Shown here in pieces: positions 23,271 to 30,540 of a stretch of 64,000 nucleotides of DNA; position 1 is the first letter of the stretch; every line of letters begins with the position of its first letter. The stretch spans positions 1 through 64,000 of the forward strand of contig JAODAT010000126.1 of the NCBI GenBank assembly GCA_025463565.1, given 5' to 3'. Under the pieces are notes generated by a model that made no database searches, was not told the DNA's origin, and worked only from the letters and a program-made list of their open reading frames with translations. Made by a program: the position numbers and the translations under genes. Source of the stretch: Microbacteriaceae bacterium. Its GTDB lineage: Bacteria > Actinomycetota > Actinomycetes > Actinomycetales > Microbacteriaceae.

Positions 23271-24842
23271 TCAGTTGCGCAGGGTGAACGCGAGAAGTTC
23301 GGGAGCTCGCGCGTCGAAGATCCGGCCGCCCCACTTGACCCCGAGGAAGAGTCCGCCGAGTCCGAGAACCAGTCCGAGCAGCAGGGCTCCCCAGGCCCAC
23401 CAGATGCCGAACGCGAGTCCGAGGCCGGCGAGCGCGACCGGAGGCAGGGCGATCAGGAGGGCGAAGAAGAAGGCCAGCGACTGGATGAGGCCGGCCGCGC
23501 TGCCGCTGGCCTGCGGCTGGGCGAACGGGCTATCGCCGGGTCGCACGGCGGGGTACGGGAACCGTGCGGAGATCACGCTCGACAACCCGAGACCGGCGAG
23601 CAGGATGCACGCGCTCACGCCGATGAGGGACGGAAGAACGTCGACGCTGCCGTACCAGGCCGCACACAGCGGGGCGCCGATGAGAATGAGCGGGACCCCG
23701 AGCATGAGCGAAGGAACCAGCCGGCCGAATCGGTCCGCGCGACCCGTGGTGTTCGAGGCGACGTGCAGCCAGATGGCTGTGTTGTCGTAGGCGATGTCGT
23801 TGTGCGATGACCACGACAGGAAGAGGCACATCACCGGCAGGGGCAGGAGTGCGAGTGCGTGCAGCGGAACACCGGCCACCGCGAGCACGATCACGAAGAT
23901 GATCGGCGCTGCCGGGATCGCGACCATCGCGGTGTGGTACCGGGCGTCACGGATCCAGTAGGTGATGCTGCGGGCGGCGATCGCCCCGGTGGGGTTGTCG
24001 GGCAGCCGCTCGAACCAGCCCAGCCCGCTGTAGCTGCGTTCGCGCGACAGACGCTGGGGGGTCACCAGCATGGTCGCGACCAGCGCACGCCAGGCCACAG
24101 CCAGAAGCGCCGCGAATACGACGGCGATCAGCAGCTCGAGCAGCGCCTCGCCGACATGTCCGGATGCCGCGGCCGCGGGCGCCGCCCACGCCGCCCCCAG
24201 CGGGGTCCAGGCGGCAACCCGCGCGATCGAGCCGAGCACGGCAAGACCGTTCTTCGCCCAGTCGATGCTCACGAGAAGTGCGACAAGGGGTGAGAGCGAC
24301 ACGATCACGAGGAGTGCAACGAGTGCGGAGATCTCGCGCGCTCGGCGGGTGGCCAGCAGGAACGACGCGATCGAAGTACTGACCCGCGCGGCGAGGGTGC
24401 AGGTGACGATGATGAGCACAGCCCCGACGACGGCGAGGATGGCAGACAGTGGGGTGCGCGACCAGGTGACCACCTGGGCGATGGAGATGATGCCGATCAC
24501 CAGAGCGGGCACGCCGATGAACGCGGTGATGGCCAGCCCGGTCGCGAGCCGCCCGGTGGGAATGCCGTACAGCGAGAACGCCCGCGGGTCGAGGGTGTCA
24601 TCCACTCCGAACGCGAGCGGCACCAGGATGAAGCAAAGCACGATGAGCGCGCCCGCGGACACGGCGACGCTGGTTGCCACCTCGACCGTCGCAAACCTCA
24701 GCGCGACGAGCGCAAGCACCGCGACGAACGCGGCGGCGAGCCCGTATGCAAGCGCGAGCACCATGCCGAACACCTGGAGCGGGCTTCGTCGGAACGTGTT
24801 GGCGAGCAGCCGGAGCTTCAGTCGGAGAAACTGTGCAACCAC
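23271..24842 (-). CDS. ABC-2-like transporter permease
   Basis: A 523-residue, very hydrophobic protein with roughly 12 predicted membrane segments from residue 20 to the end, low in charged residues outside short loops such as LATRRAREIS and SRERSYSGLGWFERLPDNP. It overlaps the upstream ATPase gene by 25 nt, an arrangement of obligate partners. The family is that of large actinobacterial ABC-2-type exporters of unknown substrate. The GTG start at 24842 is taken from the beginning of the first hydrophobic helix. Confidence 0.85.
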   Translation of the reverse strand: MVAQFLRLKLRLLANTFRRSPLQVFGMVLALAYGLAAAFVAVLALVALRFATVEVATSVAVSAGALIVLCFILVPLAFGVDDTLDPRAFSLYGIPTGRLATGLAITAFIGVPALVIGIISIAQVVTWSRTPLSAILAVVGAVLIIVTCTLAARVSTSIASFLLATRRAREISALVALLVIVSLSPLVALLVSIDWAKNGLAVLGSIARVAAWTPLGAAWAAPAAAASGHVGEALLELLIAVVFAALLAVAWRALVATMLVTPQRLSRERSYSGLGWFERLPDNPTGAIAARSITYWIRDARYHTAMVAIPAAPIIFVIVLAVAGVPLHALALLPLPVMCLFLSWSSHNDIAYDNTAIWLHVASNTTGRADRFGRLVPSLMLGVPLILIGAPLCAAWYGSVDVLPSLIGVSACILLAGLGLSSVISARFPYPAVRPGDSPFAQPQASGSAAGLIQSLAFFFALLIALPPVALAGLGLAFGIWWAWGALLLGLVLGLGGLFLGVKWGGRIFDARAPELLAFTLRN

Positions 24843-25729
24843 TCCATGCCCTCCGCGGTCTTTCGCCCACCGGCGAGCTCCACGAACCGGTCTTCCAGTG
24901 ATCCTTCGCCGCGCACCTGGTCGGTCGTGCCTGCGGCAAGCACCTGACCGGCCACGACGATGGCGACGTAATCGCAGATGCGCTGGATGAGATCCATGCT
25001 GTGGCTGGACAGCACCACCGTGCCGCCGGCCTTCACGTAGTTCTGCAGGATTTCGGTGACATTCGCCGCCGACACCGGGTCGACCGACTCGAACGGCTCA
25101 TCGAGCACCAGGAGTCGCGGCGAATGGATCATCGCGCTGGCCAGGGCGATCTTCTTCGTCATGCCGGCGGAATAGTCGGTGACCAGTCGGCTCAGCGAGT
25201 CTTCCAGCCCGAAGGCGGCCGCGAGATCCGCGGACCGACTCCGAACGGTTGCCGCGTCGAGGCCGCGCAGCGTGCCCGCGTAGTAGAGGAGCTGGCTGCC
25301 GGTCAGCCGGTCGAACAGTCGCAGCCGGTCGGGGAGCACGCCCATGTTGCGCTTGGCCTTGACCGGATCGCTCCAGACGTCTGCACCGTGAACGGTGATC
25401 GTGCCGGAGTCCGGTCTCAGCAGTCCGGTCACCATCGACAGCGTGGTGGTCTTGCCAGCGCCGTTCGGTCCCACAATTCCGAAGATCGATCCGGCCGGCA
25501 CAGAGAGGCTGATGTGGTCGACGGCATGCGTCTCACCGAACTGCTTCGTGAGGTCGGAGACCTGCAGCACGATCTCGACGGGCGGCTTCGCGGACTCGGC
25601 CTTCGCTTTCGCCCTCGGCGCCCGCGCACGCGGGGTTCGAGGTTTCGGGGTTGTGCGGACGGGTGACGTCGATTTCACGGCGGCCGTCGTGCCCTCCGAA
25701 ACCGTTTCTTCCTCAGAATCTGCGTCCAC
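24818..25729 (-). CDS. ABC transporter ATP-binding protein with basic Ala/Pro-rich N-terminus
   Basis: A 303-residue ATPase. The first 50 residues are disordered-looking, rich in Lys, Arg, Ala and Pro, unusual for this family. The core has Walker A GPNGAGKTT at 87-95, a signature-like YSAGMTKKIALA near 195 and Walker B LLVLDEPFESVD near 221. It pairs with the permease whose gene it overlaps. The GTG start lacks a clear ribosome site, so part of the tail might not be translated, but the tail keeps this gene's codon bias. Confidence 0.9.
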   Translation of the reverse strand: MDADSEEETVSEGTTAAVKSTSPVRTTPKPRTPRARAPRAKAKAESAKPPVEIVLQVSDLTKQFGETHAVDHISLSVPAGSIFGIVGPNGAGKTTTLSMVTGLLRPDSGTITVHGADVWSDPVKAKRNMGVLPDRLRLFDRLTGSQLLYYAGTLRGLDAATVRSRSADLAAAFGLEDSLSRLVTDYSAGMTKKIALASAMIHSPRLLVLDEPFESVDPVSAANVTEILQNYVKAGGTVVLSSHSMDLIQRICDYVAIVVAGQVLAAGTTDQVRGEGSLEDRFVELAGGRKTAEGMEWLHSFSD

Positions 25730-25864
25730 GCACCAACCGTATCAACGAGGCGCTGTGCTCCTGTGCGGACACTATGAGTTCTGTCACGAATTGGCAACAT
25801 CGGGTGTCAAGCCCTGTGCCGGAAATTTTCCCGCCGGTAGTGTTGTTATCGCACAACGATGTGT

Positions 25865-25880
25865 CCAGACAGCAGTCTGG
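25865..25880. promoter_or_regulatory. Dyad CCAGAC-N4-GTCTGG
   Basis: A perfect six-base inverted repeat in the 218-base gap before the nucleotidyltransferase gene, 12 bases upstream of a second dyad. Possible operator. Confidence 0.4.
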
Positions 25881-25891
25881 GGATTAACAGA

Positions 25892-25910
25892 GAGTGAACA
25901 CCGTTCACTC
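25892..25910. promoter_or_regulatory. Dyad GAGTGAAC-N3-GTTCACTC
   Basis: Perfect eight-base arms around a three-base centre, 38 bases before the GTG at 25948. It is the kind of short-spaced dyad bound by TetR- or MarR-type dimers; it could also fold in the mRNA leader. Confidence 0.5.
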
Positions 25911-25947
25911 GCACCCCGGTCGCACTATCGTCAATCGAGGAGACAAC

Positions 25948-26640
25948 GTGAGCACGCAGATCGTCATTCTGGCAGCCGGTATGGGCAGCCGTCTCGGCCG
26001 CACGCTTCCGAAGCCCCTCACTGAGTTGAGCGACGGCCGCACAATCATGCAGCAGCAGTTCGACAACATCCACTACGCCTTCGGTGAGAAAGCTCCCGTG
26101 TCGATCGTCGTCGGCTACAAGCTCGAGCACATCGTCGACGCGTTTCCCGACGCGAGTTTCGTCTACAACGAGCAGTACGACCAGACCAACACGTCGAAGA
26201 GCCTGCTCCGCGCGCTGCGGGCATCCAAAGACGGCGGAGTGCTCTGGATGAACGGCGACGTCGTGTTCGACCCGATCGCCCTCGACCGTGCCGCCGAGAT
26301 GGTCGCCCGTGACCAGTCGTTCATCTCCATCAACACCTCGAAAGTCTCCGACGAAGAGGTGAAGTACACGGTGGATGCCGAAGGCTTCATCAACCAGCTA
26401 TCCAAGACGGTCGTCGGTGGGCTCGGCGAGGCCGTCGGAATCAACTACGTCTCGCGTGACGACAAAGCGGCGCTCATCCGCCAGCTTGCCCGCGTCGGCG
26501 ACCAGGACTACTTCGAGCGCGGTATTGAGCTGGCGATCGAGCAGGACAAGCTACGATTTGAGCCGGTAGACATCTCCGACCTCTACGCCGTGGAGATCGA
26601 CTTCGCCGAAGACCTGGAGCGGGCAAACCTCTACGTCTGA
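25948..26640 (+). CDS. NTP-transferase (nucleotidyltransferase) of surface-polymer synthesis
   Basis: A 230-residue GT-A-like nucleotidyltransferase. The P-loop-like start ILAAGMGSRLGRTLPKPL is at residues 6-23, and MNGDVVFDP near 92-100 holds the metal-binding Asp. It resembles LicC/phosphocholine cytidylyltransferase-like and sugar-phosphate nucleotidyltransferases; which nucleotide and sugar (or choline) it uses is unclear. The GTG at 25948 is preferred over an earlier ATG at 25894 because GAGGAGA lies directly upstream. It precedes the polymer exporter genes by 38 bases. Confidence 0.85.
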   Translation: MSTQIVILAAGMGSRLGRTLPKPLTELSDGRTIMQQQFDNIHYAFGEKAPVSIVVGYKLEHIVDAFPDASFVYNEQYDQTNTSKSLLRALRASKDGGVLWMNGDVVFDPIALDRAAEMVARDQSFISINTSKVSDEEVKYTVDAEGFINQLSKTVVGGLGEAVGINYVSRDDKAALIRQLARVGDQDYFERGIELAIEQDKLRFEPVDISDLYAVEIDFAEDLERANLYV

Positions 26641-26677
26641 CGCGCGGTTCGGGGGTGCTGACGTAAGGACCCCGGCT

Positions 26678-27493
26678 GTGAGTGCACTGGTGCAAACGCG
26701 CCCTACGCAGTCGCCTGCGCAGAAGTATCGCCACTCGCTGTGGCTGCTGACGAAGCGCGATCTGAAGGTTCGCTACTCCACTTCGTTCCTCGGCTACTTC
26801 TGGTCGATCCTCGACCCGCTGGTGATGGCCGCGATCTACTGGGTGGTGTTCACCCAGATCTTCCACCGCGGCCGGGTCGGCGAGGAACCGTACATCGTCT
26901 TCCTACTGACGGCGCTGTTGCCGTGGACGTGGTTCAACGGGGTGGTCTCCGATTCGACCAAAGCCTTCACCAAAGAGGCGAAGCTCATCCGCTCCACGAA
27001 GATCCCGCGCAGCATCTGGATTTCGCGGCTGGTGCTCTCGAAGGGCATCGAGTTCGTAGTGAGCATCCCCGTGGTCATCGCGTTCGCGCTCATCTCGCAG
27101 GCCACCAGCACGCCGGCCCACCTGCACTGGCAGGTCGTCTTCGTGCCCATCGCCGTCGTGATGGAGGCGGCACTCGCCCTCGCCTGCGGCCTCATCGTCG
27201 CGCCGCTGGTCGTCTTCTTCCGCGACCTGGAACGAGCCATCAAGCTCGGCCTGCGGTTCCTGTTCTATGCGTCGCCGATCATCTACGGTCTCGAGCAGGT
27301 TCCGGGCACTCTTCGCGGCATCCTCGCCTTCAACCCCATCTCGGGTATTTTCTCGCTCTATCGCGCCGCCTTCTTCCCGAAGGAGCTGGACTGGTTCGAC
27401 GTTGGCATCAGTGGCATCATGACCGTCGTGCTGCTCGTCATCGGAATCCTGGTCTTCCGCCGCACGGTGCCGACCGTGCTGAAGGAGATCTGA
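26678..27493 (+). CDS. Polysaccharide/teichoic acid ABC exporter permease (Wzm/TagG-like)
   Basis: A 271-residue ABC-2 permease with about six helices. The amphipathic start KYRHSLWLLTKRDLKVRYSTSFLGYFWSILDPL is the classical Wzm/TagG signature, and the LFYASPIIYG segment near 195 is also typical. It exports lipid-linked polymer together with the ATPase encoded one base later (TGATG overlap). Neighbours with CDP-glycerol transferase motifs support a wall-teichoic-acid-like polymer. Confidence 0.93.
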   Translation: MSALVQTRPTQSPAQKYRHSLWLLTKRDLKVRYSTSFLGYFWSILDPLVMAAIYWVVFTQIFHRGRVGEEPYIVFLLTALLPWTWFNGVVSDSTKAFTKEAKLIRSTKIPRSIWISRLVLSKGIEFVVSIPVVIAFALISQATSTPAHLHWQVVFVPIAVVMEAALALACGLIVAPLVVFFRDLERAIKLGLRFLFYASPIIYGLEQVPGTLRGILAFNPISGIFSLYRAAFFPKELDWFDVGISGIMTVVLLVIGILVFRRTVPTVLKEI

Positions 27494-28236
27494 TGGCAGA
27501 GCCAGTCATCGTGGTCGCGGACGCCGGAATCCGGTTCAAAAGGAACAAGCAGGCCCGCCGCAGCTTCAAGGATCTCTTCGCGGGCCGCAAGCGACGCACC
27601 CGGCCCGGCGAGTTCTGGGCACTGCGCAACGTGAGCTTCAGCGTGCAGCCGGGTGAAGCCGTCGGCGTGGTCGGGCGCAACGGCCAGGGCAAGTCGACCC
27701 TGCTGAAGCTCGTCGCTGAGGTCATCTTCCCCGACGAGGGCCGTATCGAGGTGCGCGAAGGGGTCGCACCGCTGATCGAGATCACCGGCGGCTTCGTCGA
27801 CGACCTCACCGTGCGCGACAACGTCTACCTCACCGGCGGACTCCACGGCATGAAGAAGTCGGAGATCGACGCCGAGTTCGACGAGATCGTCGCGTTCTCC
27901 GAGATCGGCGACTTTCTCGACACCCCGTACAAGCACCTCTCGAGCGGTATGAAGGTGCGCATCGCGTTCGCCCTGATCTCCCGGCTCGAGGAGCCGATCA
28001 TCCTCGTCGACGAGGTGCTCGCCGTGGGCGACCGGGCCTTCCGCGAGAAGTGCTACCGCCGCATCGAGGAACTGTTGGCGGGCGGGCGTACGTTGTTTTT
28101 TGTGTCACACAGCGAGAAGGACCTCAGGCGATTCTGCACGCGCGGGCTCTACCTCGATAAGGGCAAGCTCGTGCTCGACAGTTCGATCGAGGAAGTGCTC
28201 GACCGCTACAACGCCGAGTACGGGGTGAGCGCGTGA
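27493..28236 (+). CDS. Polysaccharide/teichoic acid ABC exporter ATPase (Wzt/TagH-like)
   Basis: A 247-residue ATPase. Walker A is GRNGQGKST at 61-69, the signature LSSGM at 149-153 and Walker B IILVDEVLAVGD at 169-180, all typical of Wzt/TagH. A basic segment (RFKRNKQARRSFKDLFAGRKRR) precedes the core. There is no C-terminal carbohydrate-binding extension, so the polymer end is probably not recognised by this subunit. It overlaps the permease stop by one base and the next gene by four. Confidence 0.94.
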   Translation: MAEPVIVVADAGIRFKRNKQARRSFKDLFAGRKRRTRPGEFWALRNVSFSVQPGEAVGVVGRNGQGKSTLLKLVAEVIFPDEGRIEVREGVAPLIEITGGFVDDLTVRDNVYLTGGLHGMKKSEIDAEFDEIVAFSEIGDFLDTPYKHLSSGMKVRIAFALISRLEEPIILVDEVLAVGDRAFREKCYRRIEELLAGGRTLFFVSHSEKDLRRFCTRGLYLDKGKLVLDSSIEEVLDRYNAEYGVSA

Positions 28237-29192
28237 CGATCATCCCAAGCGGCTCGACGGCTCCGGCCATCGTTCCCGCCATCGCGAAGGCTCCCCCGGT
28301 CGACAAGGGACTCGAGAGACTGCTTTCGGTGCAGCGCCCGGTCGTGCTCGCGCATATCCGCAGCATCCGTCGCCGCAATCCGCAGGCCACCCCCGCCGAG
28401 GTCATTAAGATCCTGGAGCGTCGTTACGTCATCGCCGTGACGACCGGGGGCGCTGCCGTCGGGGCGAGCGCTGTCATCCCCGCGGTCGGCGTCGGCGTCT
28501 CGTTCGCGCTGTCGGCAGTCGAGACGGCGGGCTTTCTCGAGGCCAGCGCCCTCTACGCGCAGTCGGTCACCGAGATCCACGGCATCGCCGTCGAGGAGCC
28601 CGAGCGGGCGCGCACCCTCGTGATGGCGATGATGCTCGGCACGACCGGCTCCGACCTCGTCAAACAGCTTGCCGGCCAGATCACCGGCAAGGGTCCGGCT
28701 AAGCCGAAATTCTGGGGCGAGCTGGTCACCAAGAGCCTGCCCGAAGCCGCGCTGAACCAGGTCGCTTCGCGCGTGCAAAGCATTTTCGTCCGCCGCTTCG
28801 CCACCTCGCAGGGGGCGACATTTATCGGCCGGGCGATCCCGTTCGGTGTCGGCGCCGTCATCGGCGGTGCCGGCAACAACATTCTCGGCCGCAAAGTGGT
28901 CACGAGTTCACGGACGGCCTTCGGGCCCGCGCCGACCACCTTTCCGCCCGGTCTCGAACCGCGCATCCGAATCCCCGGGGAGCCGACCATTGTCTCGCGC
29001 GTCGGCGAGGCCGGCAAAGCGGTGGGCGATGCGGGCAAGGCAGCCGGGACGCGTGTGGGCAGGGCGGTTGGAACCCGGGCAGGCGTGACGGGCCGTGCGC
29101 TCGGCGGCGCGGCAGCGACCGCGGCGAAATCACTCGGCTCCCGCACTCGCCGCGCACTGCCGCCACGGCCCGCCCGGCCGTCCGCCGACTGA
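28233..29192 (+). CDS. Conserved protein, EcsC-like, coupled to the polymer exporter
   Basis: A 319-residue protein whose GTG overlaps the ATPase stop (GTGA). Residues 35-75 are basic and helical (HIRSIRRRNPQATPAEVIKILERRY), 75-110 form a glycine-rich hydrophobic stretch (TTGGAAVGASAVIPAVGVGV), and the middle to about 215 carries repeated small-residue membrane-like segments ending in IPFGVGAVIGGAGNNILGRKV. The C-terminal 90 residues are Arg/Ala/Gly/Pro rich. Layout recalls EcsC-family proteins, but this was not confirmed. Translational coupling hints at a role in export or anchoring of the polymer. Confidence 0.7.
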   Translation: MTIIPSGSTAPAIVPAIAKAPPVDKGLERLLSVQRPVVLAHIRSIRRRNPQATPAEVIKILERRYVIAVTTGGAAVGASAVIPAVGVGVSFALSAVETAGFLEASALYAQSVTEIHGIAVEEPERARTLVMAMMLGTTGSDLVKQLAGQITGKGPAKPKFWGELVTKSLPEAALNQVASRVQSIFVRRFATSQGATFIGRAIPFGVGAVIGGAGNNILGRKVVTSSRTAFGPAPTTFPPGLEPRIRIPGEPTIVSRVGEAGKAVGDAGKAAGTRVGRAVGTRAGVTGRALGGAAATAAKSLGSRTRRALPPRPARPSAD

Positions 29193-29208
29193 TACCCCTC
29201 CCTCACAG

Positions 29209-29225
29209 GCCGCCGCCGGCGGCCG
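29209..29225 (+). terminator. GC-rich hairpin after the polymer exporter operon
   Basis: GGCCGCC-GCC-GGCGGCC is a perfect seven-base stem with a three-base loop 17 bases after the stop codon. No U-tract follows, so termination strength is uncertain. Confidence 0.4.
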
Positions 29226-29252
29226 ACTCGTGGCAGGGTCTGACGGCGCCTC

Positions 29253-29258
29253 TACCGT
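29253..29258 (+). promoter_or_regulatory. -10 hexamer TACCGT, leaderless spacing
   Basis: TACCGT ends exactly six bases before the ATG at 29265. Confidence 0.5.
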
Positions 29259-29264
29259 TCGGGG

Positions 29265-29561
29265 ATGACCGGCCCGCGCTCCACACCGCCAGATTCCGCA
29301 TACCCCGTGCCGTTCGCCGTGGAGCGCGACTCCGGGCCGCGCCGATACGTCATCACGAACCGTGGACAGGAACGTTTGGAGGGAATCACCATGCACCTCC
29401 TCGGGGCGGGAGTGATGCCGGCGAGCGTGCCCGCTGCGCTCGAGCCGGGCGAAGGGCTGGAGGTGTTCATCTCGGCGCGCGACCTCGCCAGGAGCACAGT
29501 GCTCGTGGTGCGCTGGTTCCGGCCCAATGGTGACGAGTACCTCTGGCGGATGAGCTTTTAG
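29265..29561 (+). CDS. Small conserved hypothetical protein
   Basis: A 98-residue protein that I do not recognise. It is probably all-beta: PVPFAVERDSGPRRYVITNRG, EGITMHLLGAGV, EVFISARDLARSTVLVVRWFRPNGDEYLW. The alternation and length would fit an Ig- or CARDB-like single domain. There is no signal peptide. A leaderless-type promoter fronts it, and it ends head-on with the XRE gene (4 nt overlap). Confidence 0.65.
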   Translation: MTGPRSTPPDSAYPVPFAVERDSGPRRYVITNRGQERLEGITMHLLGAGVMPASVPAALEPGEGLEVFISARDLARSTVLVVRWFRPNGDEYLWRMSF

Positions 29562-29863
29562 CTTTCGTCGCGCCGGGTGCGCTCCCGCACGAAGTCGGCT
29601 GCCGTGAATGCCTTCGACTTAGGAGGCAGGGAACCCTTGCCGATGCCCGACATCAACACGCCCGGGTCGATCGTCAGCACGGCCGCGATGAGCACGATGG
29701 TGTGGAAATTCGGGTTGCCCAGACCGCGTTCGATCTTGCCGTAGTTCGAGACGTTCATACCCGCGAGGTGGGCGATCTCCTCCTGGCTGCAGGCCAACGC
29801 GATGCGTCGTTCACGGATGCGTTCGCCGAGGATGCGCGCGGCATCGGAGATCGGCTGGGGCAT
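29558..29863 (-). CDS. XRE-family regulator
   Basis: A 101-residue protein with an HTH at about residues 11-65 (LGERIRERRIALACSQEEIAHLAGMNVSNYGKIERGLGNPNFHTIVLIAAVL). The rest is a short polar tail (KSKAFTAADFVRERTRRDES). It lies downstream of a mazEF-type pair in the same direction with its own AT-rich promoter and a CCTCTAGAGG palindrome at 29925-29934, which might be its operator. Role unknown; a regulator of the toxin-antitoxin pair or an orphan are both possible. Confidence 0.85.
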   Translation of the reverse strand: MPQPISDAARILGERIRERRIALACSQEEIAHLAGMNVSNYGKIERGLGNPNFHTIVLIAAVLTIDPGVLMSGIGKGSLPPKSKAFTAADFVRERTRRDES

Positions 29864-29924
29864 GGTTCATTGCTACGCGCCGCGTCGACAAACGACCAGA
29901 TGCTTGCGCGCTGGGGCTTTTATA

Positions 29925-29934
29925 CCTCTAGAGG
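29925..29934. promoter_or_regulatory. Palindrome CCTCTAGAGG beside a TATAAA -10 (minus strand)
   Basis: A perfect ten-base palindrome immediately upstream, on the minus strand, of TATAAAA, the likely -10 for the XRE gene. The spacing suggests repression by the encoded HTH protein. Confidence 0.45.
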
Positions 29935-29945
29935 AAATACCGCGC

Positions 29946-30293
29946 TCAGAGGGTGAGATGCAGTCGAAGTGCGTCGTCGAGATCACGCATGCGAGCGGGC
30001 GAAACCCGTCCGATCACCCGCACGAACCGCTCGGTCGACACGGATCTCACCTGCTCGGCCTGCGCCTTCGATGCTGCCGGAAGTCCGCTTTCCGCGGGGC
30101 GGAGCAATACCTGGAATGGGTAGACACTCGCGAGATTCGTCGTCAACGGAACCACGGTCACTACGCCTCGGCCGCGGCGCTCCGCAGAGTTGTTCGCGGC
30201 GTTGTTCGAGACGATCACCGCCGGACTCTGCTTGTTCGACTCCGAACCGACAGCGGGATCCAGCGAAACGAGGAAGATGTCTCCCCTCTCCAT
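29946..30293 (-). CDS. MazF/PemK-family toxin
   Basis: A 115-residue predicted mRNA endoribonuclease. The start MERGDIFLVSLDPAVGSESNK, with PAVIVSNN and VVPLTTN, is the diagnostic MazF/PemK sequence. The ATG at 30293 shares its A with the antitoxin TGA stop (TGATG); a longer frame upstream lies inside the antitoxin gene and is rejected. With the 72-residue protein before it, it forms a type II toxin-antitoxin pair. Confidence 0.9.
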   Translation of the reverse strand: MERGDIFLVSLDPAVGSESNKQSPAVIVSNNAANNSAERRGRGVVTVVPLTTNLASVYPFQVLLRPAESGLPAASKAQAEQVRSVSTERFVRVIGRVSPARMRDLDDALRLHLTL

Positions 30294-30511
30294 CACCGCA
30301 GTCCGTCGCCAGTTGCAGAGTTCCATAGCGCCCCGTCATCAGAGGCGTCCCACTCCTCCCACGCCGCGGCATAGGAGTCCGCGTAGTGATGATCCCTCAG
30401 AAGACGAATTGCGGCGTGAAGCGCTGCTGACCGTGAGGCGAACAGGCCTGCGGACGTTTGCGAGTCCACGAATTCAAGGTCTTCCGGTGGAAGACTAACA
30501 CTGAGCTTCAT
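30293..30511 (-). CDS. Antitoxin of the MazF-type pair (ribbon-helix-helix-like)
   Basis: A 72-residue protein. The N terminus MKLSVSLPPEDLEFVDSQ and the following FASRSAALHAAIRLLRDHH form a strand-helix-helix unit of the RHH/CopG type expected to bind DNA; the acidic C-terminal tail (WEEWDASDDG) would occupy the toxin. It overlaps the toxin start by one base and probably autorepresses the pair. Confidence 0.85.
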   Translation of the reverse strand: MKLSVSLPPEDLEFVDSQTSAGLFASRSAALHAAIRLLRDHHYADSYAAAWEEWDASDDGALWNSATGDGLR

Positions 30512-30540
30512 ACCCCGATGCTACTCCGGTAGCACCGGGG

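Noticed and set aside
25894..25947. Earlier ATG start for the nucleotidyltransferase
   Set aside because: The extension would encode a dyad-containing leader, while GAGGAGA directly precedes the GTG at 25948, next to the conserved first strand.
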